A stretch of DNA of 64,000 nucleotides from the NCBI RefSeq assembly GCF_020184175.1, contig NW_026083086.1:1-64000 (forward strand). The letters are read 5' to 3'. Positions 34,078 to 44,431 of this stretch are shown here, piece after piece. This DNA comes from Aphis gossypii (taxonomy: Eukaryota > Arthropoda > Insecta > Hemiptera > Aphididae). Numbering within the stretch: the first letter of the stretch is position 1; every line of letters begins with the position of its first letter. A program made the position numbers and the translations under genes. Below the pieces are notes generated by a model that saw only the letters and a program-made list of their open reading frames with translations, was not told the DNA's origin and did no database searches.

Positions 34078-35660
34078 TTACAGTCCATTTAGGACCTTCG
34101 CTGCCTCAACCACATCTTTCCACCTATTCCTATCTTCGCTATCTTCAATCCTTATTAAATCTTCTGAGATTTCCGTGAGATCCGTTTTCACTCTGTCCAC
34201 CCATCTTTGTCTTGGTCGAACCCTTGGTCTTTTACTGTTTAGTCCTCCAGTGAATAGATTTTTTGCAATACCTTTCGATCTCCAAATATGACCCACCCAT
34301 TCTAACCTTTTCTAAACCATTCTCAATTTGATTTCGTTGTGCATATTGTTACGGTTGTTTATATTAGTTCCTAGATACTTGAAATCCGTTACTTGTTGGA
34401 AGACATATCCATCCACTAGTTTATCATCTAGAGCTCTCTCTTCTCTTGATACTACTATGTATTTAGTCTTTTCATGATTGACTTTTAATCCAATCGGTTC
34501 CGCTGCTTTAATTAGGTCCGCAGTCCTCATTTCCACATCGATTCGAGAACTACCAATTATTACTATGTCATCTGCGTATGCTAAGATAGTGTTCTGTCCC
34601 AAAATTTCCATATTTTGTCTAGCAGAGAGAGATCTTATTACTTTTTCTAAAGCCAAATTAAAAAAAACTGGAGAGAGCGTATCTCCCTGTCTTAGGCCAG
34701 CCCTCACTTCAAAACTTTCTGACAGTGTATTTGCATATTTTACTCTACATTTTGTTTCGGTATTGCACTCTTTTATCAGCTGGATTAGTTTGGTTGGTAT
34801 ACCAAATTCCTCTAGTGCTGCACATAGTTTTATCCTTATAATACTGTCGTACGCCTGTTTGAAGTCCACGAAGCAAAGATGCACTTCTCTACCATACTCA
34901 TAGTACTTTTCTAACAATTGTCTGATTCTAAAAATGGGGTATGTTGTAGATTTCCCTCTCATAAATCCGCTTTGATAGTCTCCAATTATGTCGTTAGCAT
35001 AGACTTCCAGCCTTCACAGGATTGCTATCAACAGAACTTTATAGCAAGTGTCTAAAAGTGAGATTCCTCTATAGTTTGATGTTTCCATCGGGTCTCCTTT
35101 TTTATACATCGGGAAAATGATCGCTGTTTTCCAGTCGTTCGGGACTTTTCCACTTACCCATATTTCTTTGATCAATAGCTAAATCTTTGATATTCATTTT
35201 GGGTTAGCTGTTTTAATTAATTCCGCATTGATATTGTCTTCCCCCGGTGCCTTGTTGTTTTTTAGAGATTTAATTATCAGTGTTATTTCTTCATATTCTG
35301 GTTCTGTTAATTCAGGCTGTACAGAGTTGTAAGTGGTATGTTCTTGACATTCCTTTGGGTGGACATCCTCATTAGTGGTACTCAGTAATTCTTTGAAATG
35401 TTTCCGGAATTCTTCAACTATATTAGATTCCTCTGTAATCAAGCAGCCGTGGGTATCTTTAATTATGCAGGTTTTGGATTTAAAACCATCCTTGAAGATC
35501 TGCATTTTCCAAAAAGTAGTCGTGGATTCCTTCTGTATTCTTCTATATTTCTTATTTTTTGTTGTTCATACTCTCTCTTTACGTTTCTTATTTTCTTACT
35601 TGCTATTTTTCTGAGTTCCTGATATCTTTCCACATTCTCAGGCGTTGGTTCCTGAATCAT
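34078..35660 (-). pseudogene. RTE LINE reverse transcriptase
   Basis: 35660-35463 and 35505-35194 give the linker (PTPENVERYQELRKIASKKI, ITLIIKSLKNNKAPGEDNIN). 34962-34312 gives RT blocks CFVDFKQAYDSIIR (first catalytic Asp), LRQGDTLSPVFFNLALEKVI and ILAYADDIVIIG (YADD box), then VNHEKTKYIVVS. 34296-34078 is the C-terminal tail (MGHIWRSKGIAKNLFTGG, RPRQRWVDRVKTDL), a hallmark of this LINE type. The piece from about 35190 to 34965 (GKVPNDWKTAIIFPMYKKGD) is present in a different frame. At least three frameshifts or stops interrupt it. Confidence 0.82.
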
Positions 35661-35984
35661 TTTTTGTCTAGCTTTACTTCGCTTTTCTGTAATGTCTCTA
35701 CATTCGTCATCAAACCATGGTTTCTCTCTAGTTTATATTTCTTTCTTAAACAAAAGAGCCGCTTTATTAACAGTTTCCTTGACAATATTCCACCCTTTTT
35801 CACTATCAGGCTCTGTATCCAGTTTGTTTGATTCAAGGATATTGTTAAGATTATTATGGTAGGCAGTAATTTTTTCCTGGTTTTTTATTTTGCCCATATC
35901 TAACCGGAATTTTTTCTTTATTCCTTTTTGGTTCCTATTTCATTGTCTTGACACATTCACTTTTAAAGAACTGATGACCAGGTA

Positions 35985-36950
35985 GTGGTCAGTGTCGCCA
36001 TCTGCTCCTCTATAGCTTCTTACGGAATTTATACTGGATTAAAATCTTTTATCAATCACTACATAATCTATCTGGCTTTTATATTGGCCATCTGGGGATA
36101 TCCAAGTATGTTTATATATATCCTTTCGTTGGAACAGTTTATTACCAGCCCTTTATCTGTGCAAAGACTAATTAATCTCATACCATTATTGTTGCTTTCT
36201 TGGAGTAAACTTTCTTTGCCTACAATTGGTTTGAATACATTCTTCCTTCCTACTTGAACATTAAAATATCCTACTACTATTTTTATGCTTTCTCTGGGGA
36301 TATTGTCAAGTACTCTATCAAGGTCATCGTAAAATTGATCCTTTAGTTCACAATCTGCAGTTTTCGTTGGAGCATAACAATTGACGATCATTGTATCAAA
36401 TGTTTTCCCAGTTACTACTATGTAGCTAATTCGGTCATTGATCGGTTCAAATTTCTTTACTAGTTTTGACACGGCTGTCTTCGTTATAAAACCAACTCCA
36501 TTTTCGTGTTTTTCATTGCTCTTTCCTCTAAAGAACACTGTCATATTTTCGGATTTGAGATTGCCCGATCCTGGCCATCTAATCTCCTGCAATCCCACTA
36601 TATCAACATTGTATCGGTTAATTTCCTTTAATACGCATTGTAAAGAGCCTGGTTTATACAAAGTTCTGATATTCCATCTTCCAAATCTCAAAATTCCAGC
36701 ATTTCCAGTCCGATTTCCAAGTCTGTTATCCAAATTATCAATCGATTTCCAAGGCTTAGTGGTTTTTGGTTTCTTAACAGTATTTTTTTTACAAGGACGG
36801 GTCGTTGGACCGTCGCTTAACCCCCAACCTGGAGGACCACTTAGACCCTCCCAACCATTTAAGGTTAGGAGAGAAAGGCTACTGCAATGCACCAAGTGCA
36901 TTGGGCGATGGGGACGCCACTTTCCCAATTTTAATTTTACTGTACTATAT
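35985..36950 (-). pseudogene. RTE LINE APE-type endonuclease domain
   Basis: The frame contains RFGRWNIRTLYKPGSLQCVL, VDIVGLQEIRWPGSG (the catalytic Glu of AP endonucleases), NGVGFITKTAVSKLV, TMIVNCYAPTKTADCE and IKIVVGYFNVQVGR, where the family's usual GDxN reads GYFN, a substituted catalytic position. After ERIYINILGYP the frame shifts near 36110 and continues as SPDGQYKSQIDYVVIDKRF with a stop. A Pro/Gly-rich stretch (WEGLSGPPGWGLSDGPTTRP) precedes the domain. The enzyme would nick target DNA for reverse transcription. The Asp substitution and frameshift make it inactive. Confidence 0.8.
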
Positions 36951-37269
36951 TTTATGTGTATGATCCACACAAATGAAACGCCAACGTATGGCATACACAT
37001 TCGCAAAAGAAAAATTTCGTAAATATAAATATAAATGTGTATTGTGTATATATATTATATTTGTTGTTTTACATCCGTATATTAATGATTAATAATGGAC
37101 TTCGGACTTAGTGCGATCGGGTATAACACATAAATCGGTGTTATCGGGTTTACCTACAACGACTTGAACGGAAAAACCATCAGTGAACGACGATATCCAC
37201 GACCAAAATAGTTTTCCAACCCAAATAATTATTACGAAAAATGACGAAAATTTAATTTTATTGTAAACT

Positions 37270-37410
37270 TATTTGATTTTAAATACAGATACTCTAAAAA
37301 AGTATTTAGAATACTATTTACAAATACTCTTATTAAAAGTATTTGAAATACGTATTTGAGTACCAAAAAAGTATTTGAATACTTTTACTCAAATACTGTA
37401 CAAGATTGTC
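37270..37410. repeat. cluster of AGTATTT/AAATACT words
   Basis: AGTATTTGAA, AAATACGTATTTGAG and GAATACTTTTACTCAAATAC repeat in both orientations about eight times in 130 bp. This looks like one subterminal array of a hAT-like element whose other half is missing, truncated at the Helitron material from 37463. A (TATATC)n microsatellite follows at 37418-37468. Confidence 0.4.
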
Positions 37411-37462
37411 AATTGATATACATATATATATATATCTATATCTATCTATATCTATATCTATA

Positions 37463-37795
37463 TCTATACTACTATATAAAATAGAACCCCCTTTTTTGTA
37501 TGTACGCGCATAACTCAACAATGCCTGGACCGATTTCGCTCATTCTTTTTTTGTTTGGGTCGTAATTGCCAGGAGAAGGTTCTTACGGACGAAAAATTTG
37601 AGAAAGTTATCGGGTTAGAGAAATATGACGAGGTTGTGATGAAATTACAGAAGCGCCATCTATCCAGCAAATAGTCAACTAAATTATTACAACCATTTAA
37701 ATAAAATCAATCGTTCATTTAAAATGTTTTTAAAAATGCATGCAAATAGACATACAAACTTAAACCGTTGTCATAGTAAAAAAAGAAATTAAAAA
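37463..37795 (+). mobile_element. Helitron 5'-end fragment
   Basis: It starts TCTATACTACTATATAAAAT and contains CCTGGACCGATTTCGCTCAT, the recurring 5' region of the Helitron copies at 37796, 38160 and 39767. No 3' end (hairpin plus CTAG) precedes the next copy, so this piece is truncated. Confidence 0.55.
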
Positions 37796-39019
37796 TCTAT
37801 ATATATATAAAAATGGAGACAAAAATGTATAAAAATTCATCAATTGAGAACAGCTGAACCGATTTCGCTAATTATTTTTTAGTTGTATTTGTTATTGTCT
37901 GGAGAAAGTTTTTACGAAAAAACATTTTTAAAAAGTCAACCGAATAAGCAGAAAAAGTGCAAAATCTATTCATTGATGTCTGGGATTTTAACTCGATACC
38001 ATTGTCTTTATTTACTCTATGGTAGACGTAGACATCTAAACATCAGCTCGATGTACAATCAATATAATCTATGGTTTCTATAGTTTTTTAGTTTGGAAAT
38101 TTGAAATTTGTTGAGTGAATTTTTTTTTAGTTCACAATAATCTATCTATCTTCTTCTATCTTTAAATAAATAAAAATAGAGACAAAAATGTATAACATTT
38201 CATCAATTGAGAACGGCTGGATCGATTTCGCTCATTCTTATTTTGTTTGGGTCGTAATTTCCAGGAGAAGGTTCTTATGTAAGAAAAAGTTAAGAAAATT
38301 GCACGGAAAATTAAAAAAAATACAATGAAAAATAAAAAATACCGATGACTACTATTACTATTATTATTATTATTATTATTATTACTATTTTATTTTCGGT
38401 AATCATGGTAACAATTTTTTTGTTATTATTATTTATTTTCCCCATTTTTGTAACATTTTTCACTGATGATTCGCTCGTATTGGTCGCAAGAGAAGGTGCT
38501 TATGTAGTACAATTTTAGGAAAATCCACCAGAAAACTTCGGAATCTGGATGTAAAAAAACAACAACAACTATCACTGCAGTGATAACAAAACTTTATTAA
38601 GGTCACTATTGATTATGATTGAATATAATAATTATAGACCTGTTGTTATATTTTGTTAAAACTATAACAACAAAAATAAGAATTAGCAAAATAAGTCAAT
38701 GTCTACAGTAAATTTCAAATTCACAGCAATAAACTAACATAACAAGTTATGTTATTAGATCGATGCTTACAATTTACACGGTACATTCGTAAAATCGTAC
38801 CACAAATTTAGTGTGCAATAAGAAAGCATTTTACAAAATTCGCATACTAAAGTGGTGGTTTTACAAGATTTTTGAGAATCAAAACGGTCAATGAAAATGT
38901 CTAAATTTTGAACACCGTTAAACCGAATATTAAATAACAAATTAATCAAAATTTGAATCATATTATATAGAATTGGCATTTTTAACGGGCAACGAAGTGC
39001 ACGGAGCCAGCATGGCTAG
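37796..39019 (+). mobile_element. non-autonomous Helitron, 1.2 kb
   Basis: It begins A|TCTATATATATATAAAAATGG and ends with GCACGGAGCCAGCATGGCTAG followed by T, giving the Helitron A^T insertion rule and a CTAG end. A second 5'-like start lies inside at 38155-38310, with GAGAACGGCTGGATCGATTT, so one copy is nested in or fused to another. Interior AT-rich sequence has a (TTA)n run at 38345-38385 and no credible Helitron protein. Confidence 0.65.
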
Positions 39020-39189
39020 TCGAATACATTAAATTAAATGCGGAGATGAGGAAGAGAGTTTTGAATGATTTCGATAAGTATTCCTTTAAGCTTATAGTAC
39101 CAAAGCACCTAAGATTTTGAACAATGCAATTTTTGGTATATATAAATTGAGCGTGATAAAGATTTTATACTAATGTTGTACTTGTTGCG

Positions 39190-39766
39190 TGCCAGTATCA
39201 GATTTAAATCCAGATGGTTATTTTGATCGAAAGTTAAACTCAATAACGAAATATGTCTTTATTGCGTATAAATTAAATACATGTAACAAACAAAATAATT
39301 GGCTGAGTGTCGTGAAAGTGCTCAGTTGTTGATAGCTTTGGTACATCTGTCATTGCTGGTCTTCGGGCTCCCTTATATATTGTGGTGCGTCTTTTGTTTA
39401 CGTCGAGTTGTCACCTTCTGGGTGAAACCAGGTGTCCTTGTAGTTGTTGTTACAAATTTGGACACAAATTTGATAATGTGCAATAACATCTCAAATGCAT
39501 CATTAGTGCACTATAATTATTGGTGCGCTTACTATCCCGACACGAGGCATGGTCATACTAACTTAGCCTTGATATCTCGTAGCCCATAACAAGACCTTGC
39601 ACAGTGCTTGCAGTGTGCTGTTAAACCGACATAAAAAGACGGTGCTGTGAAAATGTTCACACACCATAGATATTCATATTCACTGTGTTACAGTACCGTG
39701 CAATAGACGGTCCTATGACCGTACTTAATAATATTGTTGCGCAGTGTCTGGTCGGTGTTACCGGCA
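39190..39766 (-). mobile_element. LTR-like block, minus orientation
   Basis: Read on the minus strand, the block has a TATATAAGGGAGC promoter-like box near 39375, a GCAATAAAGACATA polyadenylation-like signal near 39262, and then sequence ending with TGGCACGCAACAAG near 39185-39198, which could be a primer-binding site. It is GC-richer than its flanks. No gag or pol sequence follows, because a Helitron end lies at 39019. The plus-strand 96-codon ORF here is read as incidental. It might instead be Helitron-captured DNA. Confidence 0.35.
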
Positions 39767-40968
39767 TCTATATATATAAAAATGGAGACAAAAAATTCGA
39801 AATTGCATCAGTTGAGAACGGCTGGGCCGATTTGGCTCAAATTTTTTTTAAATGATAGAGAATGTCGGGGAGCGGGTTTATAGCATAAACTATGGACCTC
39901 ACTCCTGTGAGTTAAAGATTTAGAGACAAAAACTGAGTTACACCGGTGGCGCCCTCTAGCAGATAAAAATAAAAATATAATATTAATAATAATACAAATA
40001 TCGACTGTAGGTGTCTTAAGGAATATGAATAACAACACGGTTGTAATGGCGGAAACACACTTTATTATTGGTAATTATCACAATAACGACGCGCGAGTGT
40101 TGGCGACGACGGTTAGGCAAAAGCTAAAAGCTCGTCGCCGCCGCCGACCGGGCCGTCGGCCGTGCCTTGAGGCGGCGGCCAGATCGGTTGTCCAGTCGCG
40201 TTATCGCGGACGAGAAAAGGCAGCCGCGGTCGTTGCGATAACGACCGCGACACGATAATAGCAGGGCTTGAAATCGATTAATATCGATAAAAATCAAAAA
40301 AAAAATATATTTTTGTATTCTGGTTGATATACATTTTTTATTATAGACACTTAGAACTTTAGAGTAAACAAATATAATAGTTGGCACATTATTCATTTTA
40401 TTTTGAAACATTATCGTTTTATGTTATCTATGGACTTTTACAATAAAAAACGACTATTGTTTTTTGGAGAGAATTTTTATGCTTGAATCATGCCTCCTAT
40501 GAAAAGAACAAACATTGGACGGCGTCCATGTAATGCAAGAAACATTAATGAATTTAGACGTGCTTATAATACACAGGCCGCTGCTGCACAAACGTCGCCT
40601 CAAATTCGACAACATGTTAATATAAGAAGAAGAAGTTCAGATGTAGCCTTGAATCGCGCTGCTTTCAAATACGATTTCGCAGTCGCTTACAAAGATCTTT
40701 TGTGTGTTGATATCGGCTCATTATATATCGTATGCCAGCATTGCAAGGCAATGAAGTTTCGATTGGAAACCCCCGGCTTATGCTGCGCTGGTGGCAACGT
40801 TAAATTACCAGTTTTAGCTCAACCACCAGAGCCATTGTATTTGTTTCTCTATGGAAATACAATCCAATCAAAACATTTCCTGGCGAATACACAAAAATAT
40901 AACGGAAGTTTTCAAATGACGTCATTTGGAGCAGAAGTTATTAAACTTACGTTTGCCGGGTCAGCTAG
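39767..40968 (+). mobile_element. Helitron with N-terminal Rep/Helicase gene fragment
   Basis: It begins A|TCTATATATATAAAAATGG and ends GCCGGGTCAGCTAG|T, matching Helitron rules (5' TC, 3' CTRR, insertion between A and T). The subterminal GAGAACGGCTGGGCCGATTT is shared with the copies at 37.5-38.3 kb. It carries the first part of a Helitron protein and then joins directly to the 3' end, so it is an internal deletion derivative of 1202 bp. 40120-40230 is a very GC-rich insert with CGCCGCCGAC words. Confidence 0.85.
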
Positions 40969-40987
40969 TTTGTGTATAATAATATAA
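40490..40987 (+). pseudogene. truncated Helitron transposase, N-terminal region
   Basis: MPPMKRTNIGRRPCNARNIN opens a frame with the features that precede the Helitron_like_N domain: a Lys/Arg-rich start, YNTQAAAAQTSPQIRQ, then SLYIVCQHCKAMKFRLETPG and LCCAGGNVKLP (a zinc-finger-like C-H-C-C group), PPEPLYLFLYGN, and SKHFLANTQKYNGSFQMTSF. The frame then enters the Helitron 3' end (TFAGSAS) and stops. The Rep nuclease and helicase domains are missing from a protein that is normally over 1,300 residues. Confidence 0.8.
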
Positions 40988-41299
40988 TAAATAATAACAT
41001 ACAAAATTTAATAATTATTATTCTGATTAATGATTATAATCGTTTATAAATTTATAATAATTTTTTTTTATATTTATATAAACATGTTATCGGCAGAAGC
41101 TAATAATAATATTAGATATTTTAGCCTTTTGATCGCTGGCCTAGCTATTATTAGGCGAGTCGCTACCCACTGTACTGTCAACTTATTATTTGTCCAGGTT
41201 TAATCGTCCAACTTTACTGTACTAGCCCCTAGGGCCTAGATATATTAAGATTAATCATTACTTGTGGAAACCATAATAATAAATAAAGTATATAGGTAA
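40988..41299. other. AT-rich spacer without genes
   Basis: No ORF or repeat border was seen. The stretch from 41140 to 41235 is less AT-rich (TAGGCGAGTCGCTACCC, CTAGCCCCTAGGGCCTAG) but carries no recognisable feature. Confidence 0.4.
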
Positions 41300-41450
41300 A
41301 ATAGTTTCAGTGGCGTAGCCAGAAATCTCCTTAGGGAGGGGCCCACTAGATAAAACACCAAAATCATACGTTTTAGTTTATTATATTTTATATTTAATTA
41401 AGACAAGTTAAGTACTTATATTAAAACATGTACCATTTAAGTAATGCCTA

Positions 41451-43571
41451 TTATTTTGACCAGTCTTGTAGTTGCATTCTCCTAGCGGAGATTTTTATGA
41501 AATCTTGTGCTATTTCCTCCACAGTTACATTTTCTTCCTTATTTATGTTTGTTAAAGCCAAGCCATTTAGCCTTTCTTGAGATATTGTTGATCTCAAGTA
41601 AGTTTTTATTCTTTTAAGAGTAGAAAACGTGCGTTCTGGAGTGGTAGAAGTAACTGGTAGTGTGGAAAACAACTGTAAAAGTGTTTTAATGTTCGGAAAA
41701 AGATCTTAGCAGTGCTGTATTGCTTCAATTGCAGTTTGTGATACGTTTTCTGTGTCCTTCCATTGATTTCTCCACATGTGTAATTCAGCACTTAAACTGG
41801 ATATTGCGTGAGGAAGATCATTTTCATATATAGATGCAGCTGATAAAATTAAATCATCATTATATAAATGCAAGTTACATGGAATTAAGCCTTGAAGTGG
41901 TAATACTTGTTTTAACCTTTCATCAAATCTTGAATGTAATTGGGATATTAAACTATTGAGAAATGGTATGTATATAGATACTTTAAAATATTCTTCTGGA
42001 CTATTAGAACTAACATTTACACGTTTCGTCTGTCTGTTACACATACGAGGCATTTTAATGTCAATATTTACAATAACATAAAATCGAAAAATACTTAGAA
42101 AGTTTTACTCTATCAACAATTTTTTGTTTAATCACAGAACCCATTGATTCGATAATTGCGTTTTGAATAATAGAGCTTATCATTGTACAATTTTTAGCAG
42201 AAATATCAAAATGAGACTTAAGATCGCTGTCACCAGAATCCATGCGAAAAGACAATAAAGCTCGAAAAATTCCTTGATTACCCGATAAACAATCTTCACG
42301 TACATTATCAAATTTAAGTGAACCGGACTCTCGATGACCACGTAATGGCAAGTTATTACGTGCGCAAAAAAGTATAGTTTTAATTATAGGTATAAGTCTC
42401 TTACGATTGTGTTCAATTATTTCTTTTTTTTGATTGCTAAGAAGTACATTTACCGCCGTTTGGTCTCCATTTTCATAGTTTTTTAAGAAGTATTTTGCCC
42501 TTTCACTAGATATCATATGATATTTGGTTTTAGAATGTTCATTTAAATCAGCCATTGCATTCTTATACTTGGTCATCGGCTCTCTTACTAGGTTCTTTAT
42601 CGGCTACAAGAAATAATTATAAAATTACTATATTTATAAATAATCAAAGGAAATAATTTTTTTTCTGTGTAATATACCTGGTTGCCTGATCCACCGCCTG
42701 AAAAAGCAAATACAACACACCATTTGCAATAGGCTCCTTTATTAATCTCACTATAAGTTAACCATGGAAATATTTCTAAATACTTATATTGAAATTTTCT
42801 ATTATGTTTGCCTTCTGTACGTATAGGAAAATCATATTTTGGGTCGGGTATCCAAGTCAATTTCAAACAATTAAATATTTCAGAAGACTGTAAAGTGTGT
42901 TTGACTACAAAATTGGCAATATCATGCAAATGTCCTGATTTCTAAAATAATAAAAACAAAAGCGTATTACATTACAATACTAATTAAACCTACATTAAAA
43001 GTATTCATAGCTAAGAATTGAAAATTTAATACAAGACTTTCTATAAGTTTTAAAATTTATATTTGATGAAAACTGTGTTTTAATAATTATTATAATTCTA
43101 TACATGTGTGGTATCATATTATTAAACTTTCTAAAATAAAAACAATAATTTGTATTATTTTATTTTTGTTAAAACTGCTATGTCCATAATTTATTCCATA
43201 ATTAATATAGACTTTTTGAGAGCATTGGTCGGCGGACCCGTTGTTCGAACGCCGAGCGCCACTCGCCATGACTTGCCGTCTCTCAAAATGTCTATATTAA
43301 GATTTTTAATATTTGAAAAACTAAATGTCATATTACTCAAATACTACTCAATAGTATCATTGCAACATTACGTATAGCGTATATACTTACAGCCTTGCTT
43401 ATTTATTTTATAATATAATACCTTCTTGATTTCCGTTGAAATTAGTGTCTGTGAGTCAGACTGTGATTGCTGTTGTCCGTCATCCACGACGTCGTTAGAT
43501 TCTATTTTAATTTTTTTCTGTGTTGAGTTAAAAAAATTAGTTATCTTCGATGTTCTTTTATTTTGTTGCAT
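41451..43571 (-). pseudogene. ZMYM1-like hAT transposase with internal deletion
   Basis: Exon 1 (43571-about 43423) starts MQQNKRTSKITNFFNSTQKK and is followed by an acidic/Gln-rich linker and a donor. Exon 2 (42942-about 42680) is a TTF-type zinc finger (FNCLKLTWIPDPKYDFPIRT, YCKWCVVFAF). Exon 3 (about 42590-42061) is the DUF4371 region (NNLPLRGHRESGSLKF, FRALLSFRMDSGD, SKYFSIL). The gene then jumps directly to MPRMCNRQTKRVNV, EYFKVSIYIPFLNSLISQL (42053-41706), and after a stop to the dimerisation domain LFSTLPVTSTTPERTFSTLK (41672-41451). The central catalytic RNase H segment expected between SKYFSIL and MPRMC is absent. C-terminal motifs resemble the fragment at 23528. Confidence 0.85.
43202..43300. 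repeat. 99-bp palindromic insertion in a hAT intron
   Basis: TTAATATAGAC...GAGAG at the left is inverted at the right as CTCTC...GTCTATATTAA. The interior is GC-rich (CGGCGGACCCGTTGTTCGAA) in an AT-rich intron and includes GTTCGAACGCC, close to an RNA polymerase III B-box. It may be a minute MITE or a tRNA-related fragment. Confidence 0.45.
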
Positions 43572-44090
43572 ATTACTTTTAAATTCGGTTGTCAATTTAT
43601 ACAAATATTAAAATATATACACAAGTAGATAGTTAAGTTATAACTTATAAACAATGTATTGACAAGTAAAATAATACGTTATTCACAACTACACGATTAG
43701 ACTAGGATCACACTATATTGCGTTTTATCGGCAATTAATAGCAATTGAAACTGAGCAACGCGTGTGCGGTATCGACGTATTGTCCGAACGGTTCCAGATA
43801 AACGTTCTGGACTAGAATCTAGATACGATAATCCATTATTGATTTTATCTTTTGCTATTTATATTGTACTGCAGGGTATCGCAAAACAATGCGAATTAAC
43901 AATTTACTATTTTTATTTTGGTTTTCATATCAAATCATTATTTAATCATACATTATAAAGTATTAAAGTATAATACGAGTGTCGATTACTCAGTAATATT
44001 GTGTTATACTATTATAATATGTACTACACGGGCCAAGGGGGGGGGGCGGGCCCCCATGGGCCCCTCTCTAAATACGCCACTGAATAGTTT

Positions 44091-44431
44091 TTGTTATCTA
44101 TGGTGGAAACTTGGGACGCGGCGCGCTCTCTCTCTGAACGAAATTATTTATAATAATAATATAATCAATTAATATATTAAATATAAGTTTATTTTATATA
44201 TTTTGTAGTTTATAAAGATAGCGGAGTGCTGCTCGCTGTATAGATATTACATTATTACGTTACTTTAGCTGCGTACGCACACATGTGTAGTTGTACTGTT
44301 GTGTTTGGTGGTTATAGATATCCTATTATACCGATTACCGACTCCGAATTTGTTAATTTGTTTGTTTCTGTCCTTATGTGGACATAAATATCATCTATAC
44401 AGTTGTATCACAGAATAAACAGGAAGGAATC
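44091..44431. other. spacer between hAT and piggyBac
   Basis: No gene was seen. 44105-44135 is GC-rich (GGGACGCGGCGCGCTCTCTC). 44265-44330 includes CTGCGTACGCACAC. The DNA may be ordinary target sequence for both flanking elements. Confidence 0.35.

Larger units (their letters stand above)
34041..37020 (-). mobile_element. RTE-type LINE, nearly full length
   Basis: On the minus strand the order is APE-type endonuclease (36.9-36.0 kb), linker, reverse transcriptase (35.5-34.3 kb) and a conserved C-terminal tail ending at 34078. After about 10 bp comes a (CTTT)n-type microsatellite (34045-34072 on this strand), as usual for the short 3' ends of RTE elements. The total of about 2.95 kb is close to a complete RTE. 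Host genes annotated 'craniofacial development protein 2-like' in insects are typically copies of this endonuclease. Confidence 0.82.
41308..44082 (-). mobile_element. ZMYM1-like hAT transposon, catalytic core deleted
   Basis: The terminal repeat CAGTGGCGTA at 41308 is mirrored by TACGCCACTG ending at 44082, both followed inside by GGGGCCC-rich sequence. The 8-bp duplication AATAGTTT is perfect (41300-41307 and 44083-44090). At 2775 bp it holds a minus-strand hAT gene whose middle is missing. Intact ends suggest it could be moved by a related autonomous copy. Confidence 0.92.

Noticed and set aside
34478..37022. Plus-strand ORFs of 90-194 codons
   Set aside because: Antisense of the RTE LINE, whose endonuclease and RT motifs are clear on the minus strand.
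39299..39589. 96-codon ORF with hydrophobic start
   Set aside because: Overlaps the promoter and polyadenylation-like signals of the minus-strand LTR-like block; no domain.
40025..40258. Arg-rich 77-codon ORF
   Set aside because: Arises from CGC/CGG repeats in a GC-rich insert inside a Helitron; low complexity.
43239..43270. tRNA gene suggested by GTTCGAAC
   Set aside because: No A-box, no cloverleaf arms or acceptor stem; only a B-box-like word inside a palindrome.
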